Source of the DNA: a virus
Virus record (IMG/VR): IMGVR_UViG_3300044491_002959
Location: 1 to 25,048 of that record
Reading direction: 5' to 3' (one strand)
DNA length: 25,048 nucleotides
Position 1 is the stretch's first letter; the number at the start of each line of letters is the position of its first letter. A program made the translations under genes and the position numbers. The notes under the pieces are model-generated. The model was not told where the DNA came from and searched no databases. It saw only the letters and a list, made by a program, of their open reading frames with translations. Positions 15,374 to 23,379 of this stretch are shown piece after piece.

Positions 15374-16974
15374 TAGTCAAAAACCTCTTGAAGTGTGAAT
15401 GATACGGTATAAAAATTATCAATTAGTCTAGAACCTACAGAATATGTCTGTTCAATTGATAAAGGTCCTTCAAATCTTGTAGTAATTGTACCACTCTCAT
15501 TGATATGTGACAAGTCAAAACTGAATGATTCAAATTGTCCACTTCTTGCATTATAAAAGTTCTCTATCGCTGTTTTTTCAACCCCAGTTACTGCTGTATA
15601 TGATAGTTGATAGTTACGTTTTGAACGACGAGATTTTAACCGACGCTTTTCATACCCAGCTTGTGATGCAAATGTTGTAACATCAAATGTTCTTTGTGAC
15701 GCAATACCATTATCAGGTTTACGATCTGCCATTGAAGTAAAGCGGTCAATAGTTTCAACTGATGAATCAAATACTCTAATAGAAAGAGAATCTTCTTGAT
15801 CAACAGAGCCAAGAGGCGCACCACTTATCTGTGTTAAAGCAGATGTAGAAGTAATAGGAGCATGAGTAGCAGATTTATAACGAGTAGCATGAGAAAGTCT
15901 AACAAACGAAATATCTCCAGTCAATAACTCGGCTCCTACAGAATTGTTTGAAGCAATTGATACATCTCCACCAGTAGCTTGGTTAGCATACATTTCTGCA
16001 TAAGAAACATTTACATTGTTCACATACAGCCGTAAATTAGCAAAGTTTGCATCATAAGATACTGCAACATGATAGTTAGATCCACCATTAGCATTACCAC
16101 CGTAAACTTCTGTAATTTCTCCTGCAGTACTTACCACCATCCCAATATTTGAGTTTGATCCTACTAAACGAAGCACATAATAGTTAGTACCATCTCCATA
16201 TCTAGCAAATAGAGTTTGATTTGATGTCATTGTTGTGCCTGTGTCAGGTTTTACCCAAGTATCAAGCGTGAATGATCGATCTTGAAGATTAAAATCATCA
16301 GATGAAGGAACTGTTAAAAAGTCGTCAACCCCATCAAAAGAGATATAAGTATCGTCTCCAAGTGTAGCATATGTAGCTGTATCATTATGAGAAACTGTGT
16401 GGGCTGATACAGATTCATCTGTTAAGTTTGATGTAAAGTTAAGCAGCAGCTTTGTTGCTGTATTGTCACCTATATCAATACCGCTATATCCAAGAGTTGT
16501 AGAAGGATAAACATAAGCATCAGAGTTTTGAAGCACCCCTGATACGAAAACTTGAATTTCCGACACAGAAGACACATCTACACTAGCTGGTAAAGCAAAA
16601 GCTTCTTGATGAGCATTAATCAAATAAGTATTACCGTTCACAACTGCAGTTGATGTATTAGAGTACTCTTGTACAAAAGTAGAGTAGGTTGAACGTGTTT
16701 GTACGAGTTTTGCTGGAATTGACACTGTTTGAAGTGTTAAGTTAGACGCATCAGGAGGAGTTGTGAATGATACAGTGGCTCCTGAATTAGATATAGAATA
16801 CGAATCTGTAGCCTGTGCAACACCATCAATAAAAGCTGATACTTCACCACGATGAGACACAGCTGCTGCAAGATTAAATTCAGTTGTAGAGCCTCCAGTG
16901 CTAGAATAGGTTATTGTACTAGTTACTGGAAAAGCTGTTAAAGTTGCTGTTGCGTCATTAGGATATGTTGCCAT
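15373..16974 (-). CDS. M-like distal tail protein with LamG-type insertion
   Basis: 533 residues from ATG 16974, with a GAGG site upstream and a TAATG overlap with the tape measure stop. Residues about 440-533 match the lambda gpM type (RNYQLSYTAVTGVEKTAIENFYNARSGQFESFSF ending in VSFTLQEVFD), known to sit at the tip below the tube. In front lies a LamG/concanavalin-like jelly roll at about 205-370 (YISFDGVDDFLTVP, FTLDTWVKP, YHVAVSYD, LRLYVNNV). Before that are two small modules of the DGVxQ type (FIDGVAQ near 50, FVSGVLQ near 140). Lambda gpM is about 109 residues, so roughly 430 residues have been added at the N-terminus. LamG folds often bind sugars, so a decorated tip that touches surface glycans is likely but unproven. 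Confidence 0.85.
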   Translation of the reverse strand: MATYPNDATATLTAFPVTSTITYSSTGGSTTEFNLAAAVSHRGEVSAFIDGVAQATDSYSISNSGATVSFTTPPDASNLTLQTVSIPAKLVQTRSTYSTFVQEYSNTSTAVVNGNTYLINAHQEAFALPASVDVSSVSEIQVFVSGVLQNSDAYVYPSTTLGYSGIDIGDNTATKLLLNFTSNLTDESVSAHTVSHNDTATYATLGDDTYISFDGVDDFLTVPSSDDFNLQDRSFTLDTWVKPDTGTTMTSNQTLFARYGDGTNYYVLRLVGSNSNIGMVVSTAGEITEVYGGNANGGSNYHVAVSYDANFANLRLYVNNVNVSYAEMYANQATGGDVSIASNNSVGAELLTGDISFVRLSHATRYKSATHAPITSTSALTQISGAPLGSVDQEDSLSIRVFDSSVETIDRFTSMADRKPDNGIASQRTFDVTTFASQAGYEKRRLKSRRSKRNYQLSYTAVTGVEKTAIENFYNARSGQFESFSFDLSHINESGTITTRFEGPLSIEQTYSVGSRLIDNFYTVSFTLQEVFD

Positions 16975-19900
16975 TATTTACCTCTTCTCAATGATTTTTT
17001 AATAGAACCGTTGTTACGTAGATCACGAGTGATAATATCAAGAATTACTTTGTCGCCATTCATTTTTGGTGGAGCTACTGCTACAGTTTTTGGTGCTCCT
17101 TGGTTGTTTACATTCACTGATATGCTTGGAGCCTTGCCTGTTGCATTCATAGCACCAAGTGCTGCACCGCCAATTGCTTTTGCAGCTGGACGACGAATTA
17201 CAAACTCACCAGGCTCTAATAGTGCTGGGACTCTATCACGACTCATCACAGCACCGCCTCCAGCCATTGCGCGAATCATACCACCTGTTGCACGTATACC
17301 ACCATAACCACCACCAGCACCACCAATCTGTGCTCCAGCTGGTCCACGTCCTTGTACACTGTCTCTAGTCGGACTTTGACCAAACACACCACGATTAGCT
17401 GCAGCAAAACGTTCTGTAGCACCAAAAGCTGGAACAGACAAGCCAGGACCGTCAAGAACAGCATCTTTAAAAGCTCCAAAACCTGAAAAATATGGAGTAC
17501 CTTGTGGGGTGAGTGCTGAAAACTGTTGACCAGTACCAAAAGGACTCTCAACCAGTCCACGACCTGCAGAACTCATATAAGCATCTGATCTTCCAGGAAT
17601 ATAATCTCCAGGCTGATAACCTGCTAAACGAGTTAATTGAGTTCCGTCAGCTCTAGTAGATACTTGAGCAAACTGATCAGCTGTTCTGCCTGTTAAAGCT
17701 GGAGCAGCTGTAGCTCCAATTCTAGTCCCAGAACTAACGCCCATCAGTCTCATAACATTACCTAAATAAGGTACAAAGGAAAAAGGATCAACTCCACGAC
17801 TTCCTTTGCCGTATGTATCTTGTAAATCTTCAATTGTAGGATCGTTGATACTACCTCCAGCTGCACGTTTCACTTTAGATCCATACGCATAGGCAATAAC
17901 ACGAGCAATCGGATCATCTGATACGCCTGCATTAAGTTCTTGTAGTTTGCTCATACCCAGCTTTTTTGCAGCTTCTTTACGAATTACATACTCACCAGGT
18001 TCGAGCATAGCCGCGACACGGTCGCGCTTCATTGATCCCCCGCCTGCAAGGTGTACTCGACCACCAGCTGCAAACAATCCACCAACAAATTCAGCTATCG
18101 GAGCTGCAATAGTTTGGCGGAATACAGCTGATTGAATCTCACGAAGCATTGAACCAAGCATATCTCTGAAACCTTTAGCAATATTTTTAAAGGTAAGATT
18201 GCCCTCAATCAGAGCTGTATTAAGATCCATAAAGGCGTTAGTAACATGATCAATGACTACACCAGCAGCAATGTTTTTGATCTTCATCATCGTGTCACGT
18301 TCACGAGCTAAAATATCTAATTTTTCTTGAGCATTTTGAATAATTTGGGCACGTTCATTAGCATAAACTTCTTGGTCAAGATCTCTCTTATCTAAAAGCT
18401 GTTGTTTTTGGTCTTTTAAACTATCAAGTCTTGCAGTAGCGTTTTCAATTGCAAGTTGTGAATCAGCTGATGCAACCTCTTGCTTAGTTAAAAGAAGCTT
18501 TCTCTCAATGTCTGCAAGCTGACTATTTGATTCAAGATTTGCCTGTAATCTTCTTTCTTCAGTCTTATTAAGCTGCTCTCTAGCTTCTTTAACTGCCTGA
18601 GATTCAGCTAACTGTTCACTGAAGATATCTTCTGCACGGTTTTGCTGAATTTGAAGATCAGTAGTAATTACACCAATTCTTTTAAGAGTATCAGCTGATG
18701 CTTTTTCAAAATCTGCTGTATTGATTGAGATACCCAAGTCTTCTAAGCCTGTTGCTTTCAATTGTGCATTAACTACTTCAACATATTTTTGTAGTATATT
18801 AGCTTGACCCTTTAAGAATGCGTCATTTGTTAAAGCTCGTTCTTTAATTACTGCAAGTTCTCTGCGTATGTTATTAATACTTTCTAGTTTCCTATCAAGT
18901 TGGATTTTTGCTTGCGTATCTGAAATTTGTTTTTCTAATACAAATACATCTCTTTGATCTTGTACACGATTAATCTCTCTTTGTGCTTGTTGGCGTTCAA
19001 GCTCTTTTCTCTGATCAAATAAATTAAGTTCTGTTCTTTGACGCTCTTCTAAAGCAGCTTTATCCTCTTTTGCTGCTTGTAAAGCTTTACCAGCGGCAGC
19101 AATTTGAGCATTAACAACAACAAGATTTAGTTGAAACTCTTCTGCTGCTTGCTTTTTCTTCGCCTCAAGAATAGCAAGTTGCTGATCACGTTCTAATAGG
19201 ATTATTTGCTCTCTTAACTGTCTTCTTTGTTCTTCTGTTGCAAGGTTTGAGAAAAATTCTAAGTCTGCAAGCTCTTTCGCGATAGGGGCTATTTGTTGTG
19301 AAAAGCCTTTTGTGATTCTTTCTTGAGCAAGTTTCGACTGAATTGATAATAACTCTTTTGAAGCTTGAGCTTGTTTTACTATATTAGCTAACTCATTAGA
19401 ACTAATTTCTCTCTTTTTAACTGCAAGACTGTTTTGAGTTTCTGCTAATTGCGCTAATGCCTTATTAATTGATAACTCATTACTCAACCCATCTATAAAA
19501 GCTGCATCGCTTGCCTTAGCTTGAGTGAGTTCTCTATTTTTTTGATTTAGTGAATTACGCAGAATTAAAAATTTTAATTCATCTTCAGCAGCTTTACGAG
19601 CTTTTTCTTGAGCCCGTGCAAGTTTAGTAGTTTCATCATTCAATTTAATAATGCTACCTAACCTAGCTGAAGCTAAATCATTTATAATTGCTTGTTTTGT
19701 AGCGATTTCAGAATCTTTTTCTGCTATCGATGTAGTAATTGCATCAATTTTTTGTTTTGTTTTATTAACATCTCTGACAGCTCTTTCGTGTGCTTCTTCA
19801 ATACTCACCGTCTGTGTTAATCCATTAACAGTTTGAAGAACAACTAGGTTTCCTTCAGCTTGTGCCTTGACTATATCTTTAACAGCTGCTAGCTGTTCTT

Positions 19901-22445
19901 CTCTCTGCTTTTGTAATGTTTCTAGTTGAGCTTTTTGCGGTGCTACTGCCTCTTTTTGTTTTTCAAGAGTTGCATTTGTAGAACTAAGAATAGATTGTTG
20001 TAGTTGTAATTGATTTTTTGTTGCAGATAACTGATCTTGGGATATCCCACCTGGACCTACGATACCAGATAAAGCGGCTCTTTCAAACTCTTTAATATCC
20101 CCTGATACAGAGCTTTTAATATCTTTTTGTAATTTCTCAAGAGTAACTAATTCATCTTTGATTGCTGAATAAGTATATAACTGTTTTTCGAGAAGAACTA
20201 ATAACTCTTCTTGAGTTTCGATTCTTTTTAAATCTTCTTGGGTAACTTTACTTATATCTCCAAGTATTTGTGTATCTAATTCACTTCTAACTCTTGCTAA
20301 TTGAGTTTCTACTGCTACAATTCTTTGTCCAGCACCTTCAGCAGTGAGAGCACCACGAGCAAACTCTTCTGAAAAAGACTTAAAGTTTTGTATCACTCCT
20401 ACAATTGCCGCATCAGCTACTTGTGTAAATGCAAATAATTCACCCTTTGCGTTAGCGATTTCAAGAGTAAGACCTTGAAATGTAATAGCAAAGTTTTTAG
20501 TTTGAGAGTCAACAGAGATTAATCCAGCGGAAAATAAACCAAATAGTTCTCCAGCAGCAATACCAGTACGTGCTGCAAGCTGATTTAACAATTCAAATGC
20601 AGAAGCTCCTTGCACACCAAAAGAGGTAATCAAAGATTCTACTTTTTCTAAGATCTGAAGCTCAACAAAAGCTTGTCTTCCTTCAGTTCCGAATTTTTTT
20701 GTTCTTTCTGTAGCATCTGCAATTGCTGCACTTAATTCTATAGTTACTTGAGCTGTTTTAACACTTGCATCGTTTAGATCGCTTTGTAAACTGATTATAT
20801 TTTCTAAAGTATTGCCAAAAGCTGTGATCGGAGCTTCCAAATAACTTACATTAAAAACATCTTGTAAACTTTCTCCAGCTTTTTTCGTAGCTTCTTCTAG
20901 TTGTTTTGGTAGTAAGCCAGCTGTTTCAACTGTTAAAGAGATTGTACTTGCAACCTCAGCCAATGTTCCATTAAATCTTTTTGCCTCAGCGTTTGAGTCT
21001 CGTATTAACTTTGATAAAAATGCAATCGGAGATAATGCTTTTCCAAAAATCTGTCCTACAACTGCTAAAACACCTTCAACAATACCTACAAAAATCAAAA
21101 TTCTATTACCAAAAACTAACAAGGTTGAAATAGTTGTTTTCAGTTTAAGCGCAACAGCATTTACCCCATTAAATACTGTGGTAGCAGCAGCTCCATAAAG
21201 ATTAGTTCTTGTGCTTAAGTTATCTACTTCTCTTGCTAAACCATTTAACAAGACTTTTTGTGTTTTAGCACGTGCGTTAGCTTCATCAGACCTTTTAACA
21301 AATTTAGTTTGAGCATCTGCAGCTTCACGTAAAGCAGCTGCAGATGCTTTTGCATCAGCAGGAGAAATGGTTCCACCTTCACGTAAAAACTTTAATACTT
21401 TTACGCCTTCTGCAGCTTGCTTACCGCCAAATAAAGTACCAGGAGAAATTTTATTAGATGACTGAGCTATTTCAGATGTAGCTTTTTGGAAGGCTTGGTT
21501 ATTTGTCTGTGCATTTAGAGCTAAAGAAGAAAGACCACCTGAGACCTTACTAATAAAACCATCAAAAGCAGTAGCAGCTCCGGCTAAAGCCCTACCAAAT
21601 AGTTGTCGTAACAACAACCCTATAGCAATAACAGCTGCAGATAAGTTGTTTGAGATAAACTCTGCTACAGGAGCTAAGAAGTCAGCTAAGAAAGAGCCTA
21701 ATTGCTGCCCAATGTTAGCAATAGTAGCACTTAATCTTTCAAGCTTCTCAGCTGTCGTCGGAACAGTGGTATTAATAGTTGCAAATTTACGTGCACCTTC
21801 TTCTAGTACAGCATTAGCGAAAGCTTGACGACGTTCAAAGTTTGTAAGGGAGGAAGCTGTTTTACCAGTTTGGAGTGCGTATTTTTCTACGGCAGGATCG
21901 AGTCTAGCAAAAATACCGAGTTCGTCTAAAAGTTCAGGTTCAAGTTTACCGGCACCGCGAACAATTCTTTGAAAAGCATCTGTTAAATTACGGCCTAAAG
22001 CACGGGAAGCTTTAAGAGATACTGCGGTTAAACCTTCTAGCTGAGGTCCAAGACCCGCTGAAAGAGCAATATTAGCTTGTTGAGCTGTTTGAACAACAGA
22101 TAGCTGTCCTTTAGTAATATCTTGAAGATTAGAAATAACTTCTGATCCCACTTGCCCAAAAGTTGCAGCTAGTCTATTTAACCCATCAATAGTTTGTTCA
22201 GCGCGAGCTGCACGATTTAACGCAGTAAAAGCAGCAGTGATCGCAAAAATGTTAGCAGCTGCACCAGCGTAAGCTCCTACTAGACCGCCTAAACCAGCAG
22301 CTTGAGCGGAGAACTGACGACCAGAAGATGCAGAAGCTTGACCAAGACGTGTTTGGGCTTTACCAACTCGTTCTGTGTCTTTTACAACTTTATTTGCACC
22401 TTCAGACTTATACCTATTAATTACTGTATTGGTTTGGGTGGTCAA
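16974..22445 (-). CDS. Tail tape measure protein
   Basis: 1823 residues. The start is TTG 22445, directly after the TAA of the T gene and in the same frame, with AGAGGA 9 nt upstream. No ATG occurs in the first thousand codons, so TTG is accepted. N-terminal part (about 45-75) is hydrophobic. A typical tape-measure core follows (RIVRGAGKLEPELLDELGIFARLD near 165). Hydrophobic stretches near 275 and 438-470 could cross a membrane. Residues about 700-1400 are long charged coiled coil (Q/K/E/L heptads). Two copies of a RDRVxAxLEPGExVIR motif lie at about 1472-1488 and 1735-1750, separated by a Gly/Ala/Pro-rich linker. Known role: sets tail length, is coated by G/GT, and is released into the host envelope at infection. 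Confidence 0.95.
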   Translation of the reverse strand: MTTQTNTVINRYKSEGANKVVKDTERVGKAQTRLGQASASSGRQFSAQAAGLGGLVGAYAGAAANIFAITAAFTALNRAARAEQTIDGLNRLAATFGQVGSEVISNLQDITKGQLSVVQTAQQANIALSAGLGPQLEGLTAVSLKASRALGRNLTDAFQRIVRGAGKLEPELLDELGIFARLDPAVEKYALQTGKTASSLTNFERRQAFANAVLEEGARKFATINTTVPTTAEKLERLSATIANIGQQLGSFLADFLAPVAEFISNNLSAAVIAIGLLLRQLFGRALAGAATAFDGFISKVSGGLSSLALNAQTNNQAFQKATSEIAQSSNKISPGTLFGGKQAAEGVKVLKFLREGGTISPADAKASAAALREAADAQTKFVKRSDEANARAKTQKVLLNGLAREVDNLSTRTNLYGAAATTVFNGVNAVALKLKTTISTLLVFGNRILIFVGIVEGVLAVVGQIFGKALSPIAFLSKLIRDSNAEAKRFNGTLAEVASTISLTVETAGLLPKQLEEATKKAGESLQDVFNVSYLEAPITAFGNTLENIISLQSDLNDASVKTAQVTIELSAAIADATERTKKFGTEGRQAFVELQILEKVESLITSFGVQGASAFELLNQLAARTGIAAGELFGLFSAGLISVDSQTKNFAITFQGLTLEIANAKGELFAFTQVADAAIVGVIQNFKSFSEEFARGALTAEGAGQRIVAVETQLARVRSELDTQILGDISKVTQEDLKRIETQEELLVLLEKQLYTYSAIKDELVTLEKLQKDIKSSVSGDIKEFERAALSGIVGPGGISQDQLSATKNQLQLQQSILSSTNATLEKQKEAVAPQKAQLETLQKQREEQLAAVKDIVKAQAEGNLVVLQTVNGLTQTVSIEEAHERAVRDVNKTKQKIDAITTSIAEKDSEIATKQAIINDLASARLGSIIKLNDETTKLARAQEKARKAAEDELKFLILRNSLNQKNRELTQAKASDAAFIDGLSNELSINKALAQLAETQNSLAVKKREISSNELANIVKQAQASKELLSIQSKLAQERITKGFSQQIAPIAKELADLEFFSNLATEEQRRQLREQIILLERDQQLAILEAKKKQAAEEFQLNLVVVNAQIAAAGKALQAAKEDKAALEERQRTELNLFDQRKELERQQAQREINRVQDQRDVFVLEKQISDTQAKIQLDRKLESINNIRRELAVIKERALTNDAFLKGQANILQKYVEVVNAQLKATGLEDLGISINTADFEKASADTLKRIGVITTDLQIQQNRAEDIFSEQLAESQAVKEAREQLNKTEERRLQANLESNSQLADIERKLLLTKQEVASADSQLAIENATARLDSLKDQKQQLLDKRDLDQEVYANERAQIIQNAQEKLDILARERDTMMKIKNIAAGVVIDHVTNAFMDLNTALIEGNLTFKNIAKGFRDMLGSMLREIQSAVFRQTIAAPIAEFVGGLFAAGGRVHLAGGGSMKRDRVAAMLEPGEYVIRKEAAKKLGMSKLQELNAGVSDDPIARVIAYAYGSKVKRAAGGSINDPTIEDLQDTYGKGSRGVDPFSFVPYLGNVMRLMGVSSGTRIGATAAPALTGRTADQFAQVSTRADGTQLTRLAGYQPGDYIPGRSDAYMSSAGRGLVESPFGTGQQFSALTPQGTPYFSGFGAFKDAVLDGPGLSVPAFGATERFAAANRGVFGQSPTRDSVQGRGPAGAQIGGAGGGYGGIRATGGMIRAMAGGGAVMSRDRVPALLEPGEFVIRRPAAKAIGGAALGAMNATGKAPSISVNVNNQGAPKTVAVAPPKMNGDKVILDIITRDLRNNGSIKKSLRRGK

Positions 22446-22778
22446 TTAAGATCTTCCTCTCTGAACCTTTGCTAAAGATTCACGTTGTTTAGCTTTATCA
22501 CTATAATACTTGGACATTTCTGATTCCGCAACCTTTAATAGTTCAAAAACTGTTTTACGGTTACTAATTTCATAAATATCCATTATAGTTCCAAGACCAC
22601 TATAATCTTTACCTAACCAAGTTCCATTCATACCTTCCCAATTATCAGGCAGAGAATTTAAAAGGATTAAAGCTTGTTGAGCTTCTAATGGTAAATCAGA
22701 TGGGTCTTTTGGTAATTGGTTTTCTTCAATTTCCCAACCCATCTGTTCACACATTTCAATGTATTGTTCAGCAGACAT
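22446..22778 (-). CDS. Tail assembly chaperone T region, expressed as frameshift extension
   Basis: 110 residues from ATG 22778, but this ATG is a poor start. The only purine site, GGAGG, lies 1 nt before it and is buried in a perfect hairpin. The frame is open upstream to 22817, where a -1 slip at the end of G leads straight into it (LTEYLQNSLHAGG, then MSAEQ). The frameshifted protein would be 266 residues (143 + 13 + 110), close to the 279 of lambda gpGT. Contents: acidic N-terminal helix, WEGMNGTWLGKDYSGL, lysine/arginine-rich end. Known: in lambda the T part of gpGT recruits tube protein to the coated tape measure. The TAA stop abuts the TTG of the tape measure in the same frame. Confidence 0.85.
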   Translation of the reverse strand: MSAEQYIEMCEQMGWEIEENQLPKDPSDLPLEAQQALILLNSLPDNWEGMNGTWLGKDYSGLGTIMDIYEISNRKTVFELLKVAESEMSKYYSDKAKQRESLAKVQRGRS

Positions 22779-23245
22779 ACCTCCAGCATGTAAAGAGTTC
22801 TGGAGGTATTCAGTTAGTTTTTTGCTGCTTCGTCAGCCTTCTTTTTTGAAAATTGCTCAAAATCATTCATAGCATCTGTAATAAATTGGTCAAACACCGT
22901 AGAAGACTTAAGCAAATCAATTGCTTCTTCCTCTGAATATTCAACCTCTTCATTAACATCAGCACCTGAAATATCAACTGGAAGTAACATAGGTAAATGT
23001 TTAATTTTTAATCCACGCCAGCCCATGATAGATTTACCTGCATAGGCTTCTAGAAAACGATCATTATCAATTTCTTCTTCTCGTTGGCGAGTGCGTTTAT
23101 TAAATTTAAATGTTAGTGATTGATTGCGAATTTTTAACAGGTCTTCTCTTGTTAAAAAACAAAGATGTACCTCGAAACCCTCAACATCTGGAAAAGGAAT
23201 CCAGCTTGTAGTTTCTTTTGCAATTAGATTTTTAATTTTACTCAT
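22446..23245 (-). CDS. G-T fusion chaperone made by -1 frameshift
   Basis: Predicted product of a slip at 22817-22823: G residues 1-143, a 13-residue bridge, then all of T, 266 residues in total. The bridge has no stop codon. Known: a small fraction of ribosomes make gpGT in lambda, and the G to GT ratio matters for tail assembly. The sequence supports the event by heptamer, spacer and hairpin; the rate cannot be read from sequence. Confidence 0.82.
22777..22823 (-). promoter_or_regulatory. Programmed -1 frameshift signal
   Basis: On the minus strand the heptamer A-AAA-AAC (22823-22817) sits in the G zero frame, immediately before the TAA stop. A 7-nt spacer follows (22816-22810). Then comes a perfect 10-bp hairpin: ATACCTCCAG (22809-22800), a 13-nt loop (22799-22787), and CTGGAGGTAT (22786-22777). 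After the slip, the next codon CTA enters an open frame joined to T. Heptamer, spacer and stem all fit the known rules for bacterial -1 frameshifting. Confidence 0.88.
22814..23245 (-). CDS. Tail assembly chaperone G
   Basis: 143 residues from ATG 23245 (MSKIKNL), which has GAGGGG upstream with a short A-rich spacer. A longer frame from TTG 23293 would read through the structured leader and lacks a site, so the ATG is chosen. The length is close to lambda gpG (140). Contents: a mixed alpha/beta N-terminal part (WIPFPDVEGFEVHLCFLTREDLLKIR), basic NKRTRQREEE, then an acidic C-terminus (EEVEYSEEEAIDLL) ending in KKKADEAAKN, which encodes the slippery site. Known: many copies of gpG coat the tape measure and keep it soluble during tail assembly. 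Position between tube protein and tape measure is diagnostic. Confidence 0.88.
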   Translation of the reverse strand: MSKIKNLIAKETTSWIPFPDVEGFEVHLCFLTREDLLKIRNQSLTFKFNKRTRQREEEIDNDRFLEAYAGKSIMGWRGLKIKHLPMLLPVDISGADVNEEVEYSEEEAIDLLKSSTVFDQFITDAMNDFEQFSKKKADEAAKN

Positions 23246-23379
23246 TATTTCCCCTCGTAAAATACGAGTGCCCATCACGTATCTGCTTCTCAAAGGTGAG
23301 GGGGAACCTTGATTTGCAAGTGATGGGCACTCTTCTGGTTAAAAAGTGTTAGTGTTCCCCCTCAGAAACACTTAATTAA
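23246..23379 (-). promoter_or_regulatory. Structured leader between tube protein and chaperone G (possible pseudoknot)
   Basis: This is the only sizeable non-coding stretch in the window (134 nt). Two perfect inverted repeats interleave: an 11-nt pair at 23354-23364 with 23297-23307 (TGAGGGGGAAC), and a 13-nt pair at 23320-23332 with 23266-23278 (GTGCCCATCAC core). Read along the RNA, the order is arm 1, arm 2, arm 1', arm 2', the topology of an H-type pseudoknot with linkers of 21, 12 and 18 nt. A further 6-bp hairpin (23254-23259 with 23263-23268) covers part of the G ribosome site. The arrangement suggests control of G translation or RNA stability; the role is inferred. Confidence 0.72.
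23341..23373 (-). terminator. Weak terminator-like hairpin after the tube gene
   Basis: AAGTGTT (23373-23367) and AACACTT (23350-23344) can form a 7-bp stem with a 16-nt loop, ending in a run of five T (23345-23341). The stem is AT-rich and the T run is short and partly inside it. It could trim transcription after the highly expressed tube gene. Its loop contains one arm of the pseudoknot, so the two folds would compete. Confidence 0.25.

Noticed and set aside
22841-22847. A second slippery heptamer, A-AAA-AAG, in frame near the end of G
   Set aside because: A -1 slip here reaches a TGA after two codons, so it cannot produce the G-T fusion. Only the downstream A-AAA-AAC site does.
23246-23293. 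N-terminal extension of G from TTG 23293
   Set aside because: No ribosome site, and the frame passes through the inverted-repeat arms. ATG 23245 has a good site and gives the expected length.
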